NCBI GenBank assembly: GCA_024235695.1
Contig: JACKLX010000009.1
Location: 1 to 64,000 of the forward strand
DNA length: 64,000 bases
Reading direction: 5' to 3'
DNA from: Accumulibacter sp.
GTDB lineage: Bacteria; Pseudomonadota; Gammaproteobacteria; Burkholderiales; Rhodocyclaceae
The number at the start of each line of letters is the position of its first letter. The stretch's first letter is position 1. Below the pieces are notes generated by a model, which was given only the letters and a program-made list of their open reading frames with translations, searched no databases and was not told the DNA's origin. Both the position numbers and the translations under genes were made by a program. Below are positions 36,075 to 46,153 of the stretch, in pieces.

Positions 36075-38111
36075 ATGTTTACAAAGATTCTGATTGCCAA
36101 TCGCGGTGAGATCGCCTGTCGGGTGATCAAGACCGCACGTCGCATGGGTGTGCGCACGGTGGCCGTTTATTCCGAGGCCGATGCCAACGCCCGGCACGTG
36201 CGGCTGGCCGATGAGGCGGTGTGCATCGGGCCGGCGGCGGCGCGCGAGTCGTATCTGGTCGGCGCCAGGATTCTCGACGCGGCGCGCCGCACCGGCGCGC
36301 AGGCGATTCATCCGGGTTATGGCTTCCTGTCCGAGAACGACCAGTTCGCCGATGCCTGCGCGGCGGCCGGCGTCGTGTTCATCGGACCGCCGGCAGAAGC
36401 GATTCGTGCCATGGGTTCGAAGTCCGCGGCGAAGATGATCATGGGCGCCGCCGGCGTGCCGCTGACGCCGGGCTACCACGGCGAAAACCAGGACCCTCGG
36501 TTCCTGCAGCAGCAGGCCGACGCGATTGGCTACCCGGTATTGATCAAGGCCGCCGCCGGCGGCGGCGGCAAGGGCATGCGGCTGGTCGAGCGAAGCGACG
36601 ATTTTCTCGCCGCACTGGCCTCGTGCCAGCGCGAGGCGCTGTCGTCCTTCGCTTCCGACCTGGTGCTGATCGAGAAATACCTGCGTCGCTCGCGGCATAT
36701 CGAGATTCAGGTTTTCGCCGATGCGCACGGTCACTGCGTCTACCTGTTCGAGCGCGACTGCTCGGTGCAGCGCCGCCACCAGAAGGTGCTCGAGGAGGCG
36801 CCGGCGCCGGGCATGACGCCCGCTCGTCGTGCGGCGATGGGCAAGGCAGCGGTGGACGCCGCGAGGGCGGTCGGCTACGTCGGCGCCGGTACCGTCGAGT
36901 TCATCGCCAGCGACCGTTTCGCGGAAGATGGCAGCTTCTATTTCATGGAGATGAACACCCGCCTGCAGGTCGAGCATCCGGTGACCGAGATGATTTCCGG
37001 GCAGGATCTGGTCGAGTGGCAGCTGCGCGTCGCCAGCGGCGAGCCGCTGCCGCTGCGCCAGGAGCAGCTTGAAATCCGCGGCCACGCACTCGAGGCACGC
37101 ATCTACGCCGAGGATCCCGAGCAGGATTTCCTGCCATCGACCGGACGCCTGCTGCATCTCTCACCGCCGGCCGAGAGCCTCAATGTGCGGGTCGATACCG
37201 GCATCGAACAGGGCGACGAAATCACGCCGTTCTACGACCCGATGATCGCCAAGCTGGTGGTCTGGGACGTCGACCGCGACGCGGCGCTGGCACGGATGTG
37301 GCAGGCACTGGCCGATTACCGGATCGTCGGCGTCAGCACCAACGTTGACTTTCTGTCGCGCCTGGTGGTCTGCCCGGCGTTTGCCGACGCCGATCTCGAC
37401 ACCGGCCTGATCGAACGCAGCCGCGACTTCCTTTTCCCGGCTCACCGCGAGCCGCCACGCAACGTCTTCTTCGTCGCCGCCGTTGCCGGCCTGCTGCGCG
37501 AACAGGCGGCGGCGGTCACCCGGGCCAGTCACTCCGGCGATCCCTGGTCGCCGTGGAGTTCGCACGACGGCTGGCGGCTGAACATCAAGCCGCAACGCAC
37601 GCTCACCTACCGTAGCGGCGACACCCGGCATGAGGTTGGCGTCGCCTACGAGAGCGATGGCTGGCGGCTGACCCTGGGCGGCGAGTCGGTGCTGGCGCGC
37701 GGCCGCGTCCTCGACAGCGGTCGCTTTGCCGGGCAACTGGCGGTCGAACTCGACGATCGCCGCCTGGTCGCCAGCGTCGTCGCGGTGACCGAAAAGCAGC
37801 AACAGACACGGCACGTCTTCCTCAACGGCAGCAACTACGTCATCCTGCGTGACGATCCGCTGCATCTGGTCGAGGCCGGTGGTACGCAGGGCGGCGGTCT
37901 GGCGGCGCCGATGCCGGGCAAGGTCGTCGCCTTGCTGGCGGTCGTCGGTCAGCAGGTGGAAAAGGGCGCGCCGCTGTTGATCCTCGAGGCGATGAAAATG
38001 GAGCACACGATTACCGCGCCGAAGAACGGCGTTGTCAGGTCCTTCTGCTACGCCGCCGGCGACCAGGTTGCCGACGGTGCCGAGTTGGTCGAATTCGAAG
38101 CGGAGAAGTGA
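36075..38111 (+). CDS. liuD: methylcrotonyl-CoA carboxylase, biotin-containing (alpha) subunit
   Basis: 678 residues: biotin carboxylase N-terminus ([18 protein letters not shown]), ATP-grasp loop [24 protein letters not shown], a bridging MCC/PCC domain and a C-terminal biotinyl domain with EAMKMEHT. It uses ATP and bicarbonate to carboxylate biotin. ATG 36075 is best spaced from GAAAGG; ATG 36069 is an alternative. The bicarbonate need links it to the carbonic anhydrase fusion upstream. Confidence 0.96.
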   Translation: MFTKILIANRGEIACRVIKTARRMGVRTVAVYSEADANARHVRLADEAVCIGPAAARESYLVGARILDAARRTGAQAIHPGYGFLSENDQFADACAAAGVVFIGPPAEAIRAMGSKSAAKMIMGAAGVPLTPGYHGENQDPRFLQQQADAIGYPVLIKAAAGGGGKGMRLVERSDDFLAALASCQREALSSFASDLVLIEKYLRRSRHIEIQVFADAHGHCVYLFERDCSVQRRHQKVLEEAPAPGMTPARRAAMGKAAVDAARAVGYVGAGTVEFIASDRFAEDGSFYFMEMNTRLQVEHPVTEMISGQDLVEWQLRVASGEPLPLRQEQLEIRGHALEARIYAEDPEQDFLPSTGRLLHLSPPAESLNVRVDTGIEQGDEITPFYDPMIAKLVVWDVDRDAALARMWQALADYRIVGVSTNVDFLSRLVVCPAFADADLDTGLIERSRDFLFPAHREPPRNVFFVAAVAGLLREQAAAVTRASHSGDPWSPWSSHDGWRLNIKPQRTLTYRSGDTRHEVGVAYESDGWRLTLGGESVLARGRVLDSGRFAGQLAVELDDRRLVASVVAVTEKQQQTRHVFLNGSNYVILRDDPLHLVEAGGTQGGGLAAPMPGKVVALLAVVGQQVEKGAPLLILEAMKMEHTITAPKNGVVRSFCYAAGDQVADGAELVEFEAEK

Positions 38112-38115
38112 AACG

Positions 38116-39036
38116 GTGCTGCCAAAACGGGTGAAACTGGTCGAGGTCGGGCCGCGCGATGGCCTGCAGAACGAGCCGCAGATCGTCCCGGCGGCGGTCA
38201 AGATCGAACTGATCGAACGCCTGGCCGACGCCGGTCTGGCGGCCATCGAGGTGACGTCCTTCGTGTCGCCGCGCTGGGTGCCGCAGATGGCCGACAACGC
38301 CGAGGTTCTGAGCGCGGTGCTCGCCAGCCCGCAGCGGCGGCCGCAGGTCTCCTACCCGGTGCTGACACCGAACCTCAAGGGATTCGACGCGGCGATCGAA
38401 GCCGGCGCGCAAGAAGTCGCGATCTTCGGAGCGGCGTCGGAAACCTTCTCGCAGAAGAACATCAACTGCAGCATCTCCGAAAGCCTGAAGCGCTTTGCCG
38501 CGGTGGTCGACGCGGCCAGCGCGCTCGAGATTCCGGTGCGTGGCTACGTTTCCTGCGTCGTCGCCTGTCCTTACGAGGGGGCGGTAGCGCCGCGCCGCGC
38601 CGCGGCGGTGGCCAGGCGACTGGTCGATATGGGTTGCTACGAGGTCTCGCTCGGCGATACGATCGGCGCCGGCACGCCGGCAAGCGTCATGCGGATGATC
38701 GAGGCCTGCGCCGCCGTGGTGCCGATCGAGCGCCTGGCAGGCCATTACCATGACACCTACGGCATGGCGATTGCCAACATCTACGCCTCGCTCGAGATGG
38801 GCATGGCGGTTTTCGACAGCTCGATCGCCGGTCTCGGTGGCTGCCCTTACGCGGCGGGTGCGAGCGGCAACGTGGCGACCGAAGACGTACTCTATCTGTT
38901 GCACGGGCTGGCGATCGAAACCGGCGTCGACGTCGGCCTCCTGCTCGCCGCCGGCGAGTTCATCTCACGCCACCTCGGCCGCGAACCGGCGTCGAAGGCG
39001 GCGCGTGCCCTGCTGGCACGGCAGCGCGCCGGGTGA
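38116..39036 (+). CDS. liuE: hydroxymethylglutaryl-CoA lyase
   Basis: 306 residues of the HMGL-like TIM barrel. [12 protein letters not shown] binds metal/substrate, [11 protein letters not shown] and the signature [20 protein letters not shown] with its catalytic Cys are all present. It cleaves HMG-CoA to acetyl-CoA and acetoacetate, the final step of leucine breakdown. GTG 38116 follows the liuD stop by a few bases; the upstream open frame overlaps liuD. Confidence 0.95.
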   Translation: MLPKRVKLVEVGPRDGLQNEPQIVPAAVKIELIERLADAGLAAIEVTSFVSPRWVPQMADNAEVLSAVLASPQRRPQVSYPVLTPNLKGFDAAIEAGAQEVAIFGAASETFSQKNINCSISESLKRFAAVVDAASALEIPVRGYVSCVVACPYEGAVAPRRAAAVARRLVDMGCYEVSLGDTIGAGTPASVMRMIEACAAVVPIERLAGHYHDTYGMAIANIYASLEMGMAVFDSSIAGLGGCPYAAGASGNVATEDVLYLLHGLAIETGVDVGLLLAAGEFISRHLGREPASKAARALLARQRAG

Positions 39037-39075
39037 GTGCCAGGTGATTGCCGGGTTTTCTTCAAGGAGCGTGTC

Positions 39076-39300
39076 GTGACGCCAGCCGTTGCCTCGCCGT
39101 GCATCAACGTTTGCCGGATGGACGACGACACCGGCCTGTGTCTCGGTTGCTTCCGGACGATCGAGGAAATCGCCATCTGGAGCCGAACGGCCGACGAGCA
39201 GCGCCAGCGCATCCTGCTCGCCGTCGAGCGTCGGCGCGCCGAGCATGACCCGGTCGGCGGCGCCGCCGGTGGCGAGTTTCGTGGCGATTGCGAGCGTTGA
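39076..39300 (+). CDS. DUF1289 family small cysteine protein (first of two)
   Basis: 74 residues. SPCINVCRMDDDTGLCLGCF is the CxxxC...CxxC signature of DUF1289, probably a metal-binding knuckle; a helical charged tail follows. Function of the family is unknown. AAGGAG lies seven bases before GTG 39076, in the liu operon behind HMG-CoA lyase. A second, shorter protein of the same kind starts two bases after its stop. Confidence 0.85.
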   Translation: MTPAVASPCINVCRMDDDTGLCLGCFRTIEEIAIWSRTADEQRQRILLAVERRRAEHDPVGGAAGGEFRGDCER

Positions 39301-39302
39301 CG

Positions 39303-39494
39303 ATGAGCAACGGCGAGGACGACTTTCTTTGCGTCGGGGTCTGCATGTTCGATCCCGACTCCGGCTACTGCCTCGGCTGCGGTCGGCCGCCCGAGCCGGT
39401 ATCCGGGCAGGCGCAGGGCATCGTCGCCGAGGAGGCGCGCCCCTTGCGCATCGCCGACGAGGGACTTGACGGCGATTCACCAGGCAAGTCCTGA
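39303..39494 (+). CDS. DUF1289-like small cysteine protein (second of two)
   Basis: 63 residues with CVGVCMFDPDSGYCLGCGRPPE, the same CxxxC...CxxC spacing as the preceding gene, but with a different, Pro/Ala-rich tail. The pair probably arose by tandem duplication. The stop overlaps the start of the MBL-fold gene (TGATG), so it is translated within the operon. Confidence 0.8.
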   Translation: MSNGEDDFLCVGVCMFDPDSGYCLGCGRPPEPVSGQAQGIVAEEARPLRIADEGLDGDSPGKS

Positions 39495-40408
39495 TGCTGC
39501 CCGACAATCTGCTGGTTCTCGAGCGCGGCTGGCTGTCATCGAACAATGTCGTTTTTTTCGAAGGCGAGCAGGCGGCGTTGATCGACAGCGGTTACGTGAC
39601 CCACGCCGGGCAGACGGTTGCCTTGCTGCGACACACGCTGGCCGGCCGCCAACTGACCCGGCTGTTGAATACCCATTCGCATTCCGACCATATCGGTGGC
39701 AACGCCGCGGTGACCGAGGCTTTCGGCTGTCAGGTGATCGTGCCGCAGGGGATCGACGCGACCATCGCCGAGTGGGACGAAGAAGCGCTGCTGCTCTCGC
39801 CGCTCGGTCAGTCGGCGGCGCGTTTCCGTCACGACGCGACGATTGCCGCCGGCGATGAGCTTGAACTCGGCGGCCTCAACTGGCGAGCGGTCGCGGTGCC
39901 CGGCCACGACATGGACGCACTCGCCTTCCACAATCTCGAGCGACGCCTGCTGATCTCAGGCGATGCCTTGTGGCGCAATGGCTTCGGCGTCATCTTCTCG
40001 GAATTGCTCGGCCATCCCGCGGACGGTGGCGGCCTGCAGGCGGCACGCCAAACGCTCGATGCCCTCGCTCGTCTGCCGGTCGATGTGGTCATTCCCGGCC
40101 ACGGCGCACCTTTCGTCGAGGTCGAAGATGCCTTCGAGCGCGCCTACCGGCGGCTGGTCGCCTTCGAGCAGGACATCGAGCTGCTGGTCCGGCACGCGCT
40201 GAAGGTCATTCTGGCCTTTGCCCTGCTGGAAAGGCGTCAGTTACCGCGCGCCGATCTGCCCGATTTCCTGGCGCATCTGAGTTTTTGCCAGAGCGTCAAC
40301 GCGCGTTACCTGAACCTCTCCAACGAGGTGCTGGCACACGAACTCGCCAGGGACCTGATCCGGGTCGGCACCTTGCGCGACGAGCAGGGGATGCTGATCG
40401 CGACGTAA
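39494..40408 (+). CDS. MBL-fold metallo-hydrolase
   Basis: 304 residues. THSHSDHIGG, PGHDMDALAFH, SGDALWRNGFGV and PGHGAPF provide the metallo-beta-lactamase metal ligands. A C-terminal helical region (about 230-304) extends the core. It is the last gene of the liu strand and a second MBL-fold enzyme bracketing the liu block (the other precedes LiuR). Substrate unknown; a thioester or lactone is a guess. Confidence 0.88.
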   Translation: MLPDNLLVLERGWLSSNNVVFFEGEQAALIDSGYVTHAGQTVALLRHTLAGRQLTRLLNTHSHSDHIGGNAAVTEAFGCQVIVPQGIDATIAEWDEEALLLSPLGQSAARFRHDATIAAGDELELGGLNWRAVAVPGHDMDALAFHNLERRLLISGDALWRNGFGVIFSELLGHPADGGGLQAARQTLDALARLPVDVVIPGHGAPFVEVEDAFERAYRRLVAFEQDIELLVRHALKVILAFALLERRQLPRADLPDFLAHLSFCQSVNARYLNLSNEVLAHELARDLIRVGTLRDEQGMLIAT

Positions 40409-40422
40409 TCGCGCCGGCCAGC

Positions 40423-40872
40423 TCAGTTCGGGCCGCAGATCCTGGCGAGTTCCTCGGCTCCCAGCCGTCGCAGGTCGGCGTCTTCCTGCCAGCCGGGTCG
40501 TTCGACGCCGGAGAGTACGTACGCCTGACACTGCTCGGCGCTTTGTTCGAGGAAGGCGTCGACCGTGCGTCGCAGGAGGCCGGGCGTCGGCAGCATGGTG
40601 CCATAGAAGAGAACCCAGTCGCGGCGCTTGATCAGCAGCGTCGGAAAGTTCTCGACGTCGAGGTCGCCCAGCTCGTCGGCGTGCTCCTCGACATCCAGCC
40701 AGTGAAACGCCGCCCCCGGAAACTGTCGGGCAACTTCCCTGAAACCGTCGCGGTATTCGCGGCAAACGCCGCACCATTCGGCGCACAGGCAGACGACGAG
40801 CAATTCGTCGGTTGCCGGCGAGCTGCACGGACCCCGGCTGTCGTCGGTCGTCGTCAACAGCGTTTCAAGCAT
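40423..40872 (-). CDS. thioredoxin-fold protein
   Basis: 149 residues with CAEWCGVCREY (redox pair Cys34/Cys37), a WLDVEEHAD strand and the cis-Pro motif NFPTLL of thioredoxins. No signal peptide, so cytoplasmic. The C-terminal 40 residues are outside the core fold. It is co-transcribed with, and overlaps by eight bases, the upstream coiled-coil receiver gene. Confidence 0.88.
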   Translation of the reverse strand: MLETLLTTTDDSRGPCSSPATDELLVVCLCAEWCGVCREYRDGFREVARQFPGAAFHWLDVEEHADELGDLDVENFPTLLIKRRDWVLFYGTMLPTPGLLRRTVDAFLEQSAEQCQAYVLSGVERPGWQEDADLRRLGAEELARICGPN

Positions 40873-42510
40873 CGGCTCGAGCGACCACCAGGCGCTGAAT
40901 ATGCTCGATCAGCTGCTGCTCGGGGTAGGGTTTGCCGAGCAGCACGTCGACGCCGGCGGCGTCGGCTTCGCGGCGCAACTCGTCGCTGTCCGAGGTGACC
41001 ATGATGATCGGTATGCGCGCTGTGCGGGCATTGCCGCGCAGTTGTCGCGCCAGCTGCAAGCCGGTCATGCCGGGCATATCGACGTCGGTCACCAGTATGT
41101 CGGGCAGCGACGCTTCGATCTTCTGCGCCGCGTCAAGGCCATCTTCAGCCATCAGGACCTGGTACTGATTGGCCGACAACAGCCGGCCGGTCTTGACCCG
41201 CACGACCTTCGAGTCGTCCGCGACCATGACCACCGTCTGTTCCGGCGTCTTGGCTCGGGTCGGCGTCACGGCTGCCGCGCTTGCGGCAGCGGCCTGCCGC
41301 TGTGCCGCTTCGGCGCCTGCCCGGTCGGCCTCACGGCGAGCGGCCTCGGCGGCTGCCTGCCGCCGGGCTTCCTGACGAGCGGCCTGTTCCGCTGCCTGGC
41401 GTTCGGTTTCGCGGGCGATCGCCTGCTCGACAGCGAGCCGCTCCTCTTCCTCGATGCGCAGGGCTTCCTCGACGGCCTTGCGCTCGGCCTCGATGCGCTT
41501 GGCTTCCGCGGCGGCCCTGCGTTCAGCCTCGAGGCGGGCAGCCTGTTCGGCGGCCTGGCGCTCGGCCTCGGCGCGGGCAGCCTGTTCGGCGGCCTGGCGC
41601 TCGGCCTCGGCGCGGGCAGCCTGTTCGGCGGCCTGGCGCTCGCGCTCGGCCTCGGCGCGGGCAGCCTGTTCGGCGGCCTGGCGCTCCTCGGCCTCGGCGC
41701 GGGCAGCCTGTTCGGCGGCCTGGCGCTCGGCTTCGGCGCGGGCGCGGCCTGTTCGGCGGCCTGGCGCTCGGCCTCGGCGCGGGCAGCCTGTTCGGCGGCC
41801 TGGCGCTCGGCCTCGGCGCGGGCAGCCTGTTCGGCGGCCTGGCGCTCGGCTTCGGCGCGGGCAGCCTGTTCGGCGGCCTGGCGCTCGGCCTCGGCGCGGG
41901 CAGCCTGTTCGGCGGCCTGGCGCTTCGGCTTCGGCGCGGGCGGCCTGTTCGGCGGCCTGGCGCTCGGCCTCAGCGCGGCGCCTGTTCGGCGGCCTGGCGG
42001 CTTCAGCGGCGGCGCGGGCGGCCTGTTCGGCGGCCTGGCGCTCGGCCTCGCGCGGGCGGCCTGTTCGGCGGCCTGGCGTTCGGCTTCGGCGCGGGCGGCC
42101 TGTTCGGCGGCCTGGCGCTCGGCCTCGGCGCGGGCAGCCTGTTCGGCGGCCTGGCGCTCGGCCTCGGCGCGGGCAGCCTGTTCGGCGGCCTGGCGCTCGG
42201 CTTCGGCGCGCGCGGCCTGTTCGGCGGCCTGGCGCTCGGCTTCGGCGCGGGCGGCCTGTTCGGTGGCCTGGCGTTCGGCCTCGGCGCGCGCGGCCTGTTC
42301 GGCGGCGGCAACCCGTTCGTTGTCAACGCGAGCGGCGTCTTCGCTGGCCTCCTGCTCGGCCTCGCGCGGCGCTGCGTCCACGACTTCCTGATCTTTGGCC
42401 GCGAGCTTCGTTTGCTCATCTGCGGCACGGCGGCCCCTGAAGAAGCGCAACAGGAAAAACGCCACGACTGCAGCCGCGACGATCAACAGCAAGCTCTCAT
42501 TCATGGACAT
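40865..42510 (-). CDS. membrane-anchored coiled-coil protein with C-terminal receiver domain (frame-broken as sequenced)
   Basis: Design: a membrane helix (SLLLIVAAAVVAFFLLRFF), an acidic linker, a rod of about 20 copies of the 13-residue unit AEAERQAAEQAAR, then a receiver domain (VMVADDSKVV, phospho-Asp in TDVDMPGMT, MVTSD, GKPYPEQ). The 39-bp units at 41706, 41903, 41943, 41980 and 42021 differ in length by +2, +1, -2, +2 and -1 bases. The last four cancel out; the +2 near 41740 separates the anchored N-terminus from the receiver. The receiver can otherwise start only from GTG 41269. Long-read or repeat-assembly error is the likely cause; genuine loss is possible. AAGGAT precedes ATG 42510. 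Confidence 0.72.
41541..42310. repeat. 19.5 tandem copies of a 39-bp repeat
   Basis: The unit begins GCCTGTTCGGCGGCCTGGCG on the plus strand and encodes AEAERQAAEQAAR on the minus strand. Most copies are exactly 39 bp with one or two base changes; those at 41619 and 41664 are 45 and 42 bp (in frame), and five carry non-triplet indels. There are no spacers, so this is not CRISPR. Confidence 0.95.
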
Positions 42511-42979
42511 TGAATTGATCCTTCGTCTTCAGCATTCACCCACATCGGAACGTGCCGATGCACCCCCGGTCTTTGCTCGACTTACCGGTCGATGGCCCTG
42601 TTTCATCGGCCTTGAGCATGATAAAACGAATATTTGCCTGCTTGGGCAATCGTTTCGCTGACCAGCGGCTGCGGCCGCGGTCGCTGCACGATGCCGGAAG
42701 TGCCGCCAGGCCGGCTTCACGGGTCGCGCAAGCCGCCGCTTCCTGCGGGTTGCCGACGTGGCGCGGCAAACCGCGAATGGCTCATCGCCGTTGTCGCGCC
42801 GGCGCACTGATGCATGGCGGTCGCGACCGGAAACTGCGAGAATGCCTGGCTCGGGACCGAGGTCCGTCGACCGGATCGCCGTCGCGCCGCGACCGGTCGC
42901 GAATCGGGCGCCGGATCTCGCCAGCGAGTCGCGAGCCCATTTGCGCGCTACAGGCGCGGAGGACGGAAGGACGCATTTC
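42511..42979. other. gene-free region upstream of ribB
   Basis: 469 bases between divergent genes. I see no recognisable gene and no FMN-riboswitch signature, although ribB leaders often carry one. The ribB ribosome site GGAAGGA lies just before 42980. Confidence 0.5.
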
Positions 42980-44113
42980 ATGGCACCACAGAGCACATCT
43001 GCCGACGTCTCGTCGATCGAGGAAGTCATCGTCGAAATGCGTGCCGGACGGATGGTCGTCCTGGTCGACGAGGAAGACCGGGAAAACGAGGGCGACCTGA
43101 TTCTCGCGGCCGAGCACGTCACTGCCGAGGCGATCAACTTCATGGCGCGTTTTGGTCGCGGCCTGATTTGCCTGACGCTGACCGAGGCGCGCTGCCGACA
43201 GCTCGGCCTGGCGCAAATGGCGCGCGACAACAAGAGCCCGTACAGCACCGCGTTCACGGTCTCCATCGAAGCCGCCGAAGGCGTCACCACGGGTATCTCG
43301 GCGCAGGATCGCGCGCTGACCATCAAGGCGGCGGTGGCGCGAAATGCCCGACCCGAAGACATCGTTCAACCCGGCCATGTGTTTCCGATCATGGCCCGGC
43401 CCGGCGGTGTGCTGGTCCGTGCCGGGCATACCGAAGCCGGCTGCGACCTGGCCCTGCTGGCCGGGCTGGAGCCGGCCGCGGTGATCTGCGAGATTCTCAA
43501 CGAGGATGGCAGCATGGCGCGCCTGAGCGACCTGGTCGACTTCGCCCACCAGCACGCGCTGAAGATCGGCAGCATCGCCGATCTCATTCACTACCGCAGC
43601 CGACACGAGACGCTGATCGAGCGCACCTTGTCGAAAACGGTGCAGTCGGCGCACGGCGAGTTCACCCTGCACGCCTATACCGATTGCACCTCGAACGAAG
43701 TGCACCTGGTGCTGACCAAGGGCGATATCCGGCCCGAGCGGGAAACGCTGGTGCGCGTGCACGAACCGCTGTCGGTGGTCGACTTCCTCGATCCGGACGG
43801 CGGCCGCCATACCTTTTCGCTGGATGTTGCGCAGGCCGCGCTGGCGCGCGTCGAGGCCGGCGTGATCGTCCTGCTGCACCGCCCTGAAACCGGTCAGGAC
43901 ATTCTCGCCATGCTCCGCGAACCGGCTGCCACCAGGCGTCCCGCGTCCCGTTGGGATCCGCGCATCTACGGTATCGGCGCACAGATCCTGCGTGACCTCG
44001 GGGTCGGCAAGATGAAACTGCTGTCGAGTCCGCGCCGGATGCCGAGCATGACCGGCTTCGACCTCGAAGTCACCGGTCACATTGCCAGCTTGAGCGAATT
44101 TGAAAGGCTATGA
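42980..44113 (+). CDS. ribB: 3,4-dihydroxy-2-butanone 4-phosphate synthase with degenerate GTP cyclohydrolase II domain
   Basis: 377 residues. The first about 205 are DHBP synthase ([11 protein letters not shown] acid motif, [12 protein letters not shown]). The second half resembles GTP cyclohydrolase II but lacks the zinc/catalytic cysteine cluster (normally around a GDxxxSxRCDC motif); that stretch here reads [13 protein letters not shown]. It therefore probably supplies only the RibB activity, and a separate RibA is needed elsewhere. Its stop overlaps ribH (ATGA). ribD and ribE, often upstream, are absent here. Confidence 0.93.
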   Translation: MAPQSTSADVSSIEEVIVEMRAGRMVVLVDEEDRENEGDLILAAEHVTAEAINFMARFGRGLICLTLTEARCRQLGLAQMARDNKSPYSTAFTVSIEAAEGVTTGISAQDRALTIKAAVARNARPEDIVQPGHVFPIMARPGGVLVRAGHTEAGCDLALLAGLEPAAVICEILNEDGSMARLSDLVDFAHQHALKIGSIADLIHYRSRHETLIERTLSKTVQSAHGEFTLHAYTDCTSNEVHLVLTKGDIRPERETLVRVHEPLSVVDFLDPDGGRHTFSLDVAQAALARVEAGVIVLLHRPETGQDILAMLREPAATRRPASRWDPRIYGIGAQILRDLGVGKMKLLSSPRRMPSMTGFDLEVTGHIASLSEFERL

Positions 44114-44637
44114 TGAATTCCCAGAAGACGAGTGAGCACGCCTTGCACCGCGCGCCGACGGTGCGTCCCGGAAACCTCCGCGAATACGAACGATCGCTGG
44201 ACGGCGAAGGGCTGGCGATCGGCGTCGTGATGAGCCGCTTCAGCCAGGACATCGGCGAAGGACTGCTCAGCGCCTGCACCAGCGAGCTCAAGCGCCTCGG
44301 TGTCGCCGAGAGCCGTATCGCCCTGGCTACCGTTCCGGGCGCTCTCGAGATCCCGTTGGCACTGCAGTCGATGGCGCGCAGCGGCCGCTTCGACGCGCTG
44401 ATCGCGCTGGGCGCGGTGATCCGCGGCGAAACCTATCACTTCGAGGTGGTTGCCAACGATTCGTGCCGCGGCGTGATGGACGTGCAACTGGCCGTTGGCG
44501 TACCGGTGGCGAACGGCATTCTGACTTGCGAGGACGACGACCAGGCGCTGGCGCGCATGCACCAGAAGGGTTCCGACTGCGCCCGGGTGGCGGTCGAGAT
44601 GGCCAGGCTGCTGCAGGCATTCGGGGAACACTCGTGA
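44110..44637 (+). CDS. ribH: 6,7-dimethyl-8-ribityllumazine synthase
   Basis: 175 residues. The core [40 protein letters not shown] and [10 protein letters not shown] are lumazine-synthase motifs, including the catalytic His in the ETYHF segment. It condenses the RibB product with the ribitylamino-pyrimidine. Operon: ATGA overlap with ribB and GTGA overlap with nusB. Confidence 0.96.
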   Translation: MMNSQKTSEHALHRAPTVRPGNLREYERSLDGEGLAIGVVMSRFSQDIGEGLLSACTSELKRLGVAESRIALATVPGALEIPLALQSMARSGRFDALIALGAVIRGETYHFEVVANDSCRGVMDVQLAVGVPVANGILTCEDDDQALARMHQKGSDCARVAVEMARLLQAFGEHS

Positions 44638-45131
44638 ACGCCGGGCCGTCGCGGAAGACGCCGGGCGCCAAGCCGGCAGTGTCGAGGTCGCCGCGTCGTC
44701 GCGCCCGCGAGTTCGCGCTGCAGGGTCTCTACCAGTGGCGCCTGAGCGGCAACGACGAAGCGGCGATCGAGGCCCATCTCGGCGATGTCGACGAATTCGA
44801 CAAGGCTGACCGCGACTTCTTCGTCAAGCTGCTGCGCGGCGTTCTCGCCCAGCGCGCGGACTTGCAGGAACAGCTCCAGACTTATCTCGACCGGCCCTTC
44901 GGCGAGCTGTCACCGATCGAGGCCTGTGTTCTGCTGGCCGGAGCCTTCGAGCTGCACAATTACCCGCAGACGCCGTACCGGGTGATCATCAACGAGTCGA
45001 TCGAGCTGGCCAAGGGTTATGGCGGCACCGATGGCCACAAGTACGTCAACGGCGTGCTCGACAAACTGGCCGCCAGCCTGCGGCCAGCCGAGGTCGCGGC
45101 CAGGCGTGCGGCACGTGGCCGGGCTCGTTGA
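44634..45131 (+). CDS. nusB: transcription antitermination factor NusB
   Basis: 165 residues. [19 protein letters not shown] and [28 protein letters not shown] are NusB signatures. It binds boxA RNA with NusE (S10) in rRNA antitermination. GTG 44634 overlaps the ribH stop by four bases; no in-frame ATG gives a complete first helix. Confidence 0.95.
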   Translation: MNAGPSRKTPGAKPAVSRSPRRRAREFALQGLYQWRLSGNDEAAIEAHLGDVDEFDKADRDFFVKLLRGVLAQRADLQEQLQTYLDRPFGELSPIEACVLLAGAFELHNYPQTPYRVIINESIELAKGYGGTDGHKYVNGVLDKLAASLRPAEVAARRAARGRAR

Positions 45132-45181
45132 GCCGCGGCGCGGTTTGAACTCGTCGCTGCCGAAGATCCGGGAAGACGGCG

Positions 45182-46153
45182 ATGGTCAGCGAGTTTGACG
45201 TCATTGCGCGCTATTTTTCCAGGCCGACGCCACAGGCGGTGCTTGGCCCGGGCGACGACTGCGCGTTGCTGGCGCCTGCAGCGGGCAGTGAACTGGCGAT
45301 CAGCACCGACATGCTGGTCGAGGGCAGCCACTTCCTGCCGGATACGGATCCTTGCCAGCTTGGCTGGAAAGCGCTGGCGGTCAACCTTTCCGACCTCGCC
45401 GCGATGGGCGCGACGCCGCGCTGGGCGCTGCTTGCCGGCAGCTTCCCCGAAGTGCGGGCGGTATGGCTGGAGGCTTTCGCGACGGGGTTTTTTGCCTGCG
45501 CGACGCACTACGGCGTCGATCTGGTCGGCGGCGATACCACCCGTGGCCCGCTCAACCTGTGTTTGACGGTAATCGGCGAAGTGGCCGCCGGCACCGCCCT
45601 GCGTCGCGATCGCGCCTTACCCGGTGACGATCTCTGGGTGTCGGGACAGCCCGGTCTGGCGGCTCTCGGGCTGGCCCATCTGCAGGGTACGACCCGTCTT
45701 TCCGAGGGGCTGGCCAGACGTTGTCTGGCGGCCTTGCAGCAGCCCCGGCCGCGCGTCGAGTTGGGGCGCGAATTGCGCCGGCGTGGCCTGGCGCACGCGG
45801 CGATCGACGTTTCCGATGGCTTGCTCGGCGATCTCGAGCATGTCCTCGAACGATCGGCGGTCGCCGCCGAGGTATCGACCACGCAGTTGCCGTATCTGCC
45901 TGCCGGAGCGGATCCGACGCTGGCCCGGCGCTGTCAGCTGAGCGGCGGCGACGACTACGAACTGGTGTTTTCGGCGCCGCCGGCCAAGCGCGGCGCGTTG
46001 TCGGCGCTCGCCGCCGAGCTCGACCTGCCGCTGTGGCGATTTGGCCGGGTGTTTGCGGCGGCCACCGCCACCGACGCGACCCGGCTGACGGTGGTCGACG
46101 AGAACGGTCAGCCATTGGCGATCGATCGCACGGGGTTCGATCACTTTGGCTAA
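45182..46153 (+). CDS. thiL: thiamine-monophosphate kinase
   Basis: 323 residues of the PurM-like fold. FDVIARYF, GPGDDCALL, STDMLVEGSHF, VNLSDLAAMGA and IDVSDGLLGDL match ThiL; SGGDDYELVF closes the active site. It makes thiamine diphosphate from thiamine monophosphate. It precedes pgpA by an eight-base overlap and follows nusB by 50 bases, the usual betaproteobacterial order. Confidence 0.95.
   Translation: MVSEFDVIARYFSRPTPQAVLGPGDDCALLAPAAGSELAISTDMLVEGSHFLPDTDPCQLGWKALAVNLSDLAAMGATPRWALLAGSFPEVRAVWLEAFATGFFACATHYGVDLVGGDTTRGPLNLCLTVIGEVAAGTALRRDRALPGDDLWVSGQPGLAALGLAHLQGTTRLSEGLARRCLAALQQPRPRVELGRELRRRGLAHAAIDVSDGLLGDLEHVLERSAVAAEVSTTQLPYLPAGADPTLARRCQLSGGDDYELVFSAPPAKRGALSALAAELDLPLWRFGRVFAAATATDATRLTVVDENGQPLAIDRTGFDHFG

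Noticed and set aside
41541-42310. CRISPR-like array of regular repeats
   Set aside because: Units are contiguous with no spacers, are in coding sequence, and no cas gene is present.
41281-42513. Gly/Leu/Phe- or Arg/Pro-rich repeat proteins readable on the plus strand across the 39-bp repeats
   Set aside because: They are the antisense readings of the coiled-coil repeats; only the minus-strand reading gives a membrane anchor at one end and a receiver domain at the other.
42511-42979. FMN riboswitch upstream of ribB
   Set aside because: None of the conserved RFN-element sequence blocks could be found by eye. A covariance-model scan would settle it.
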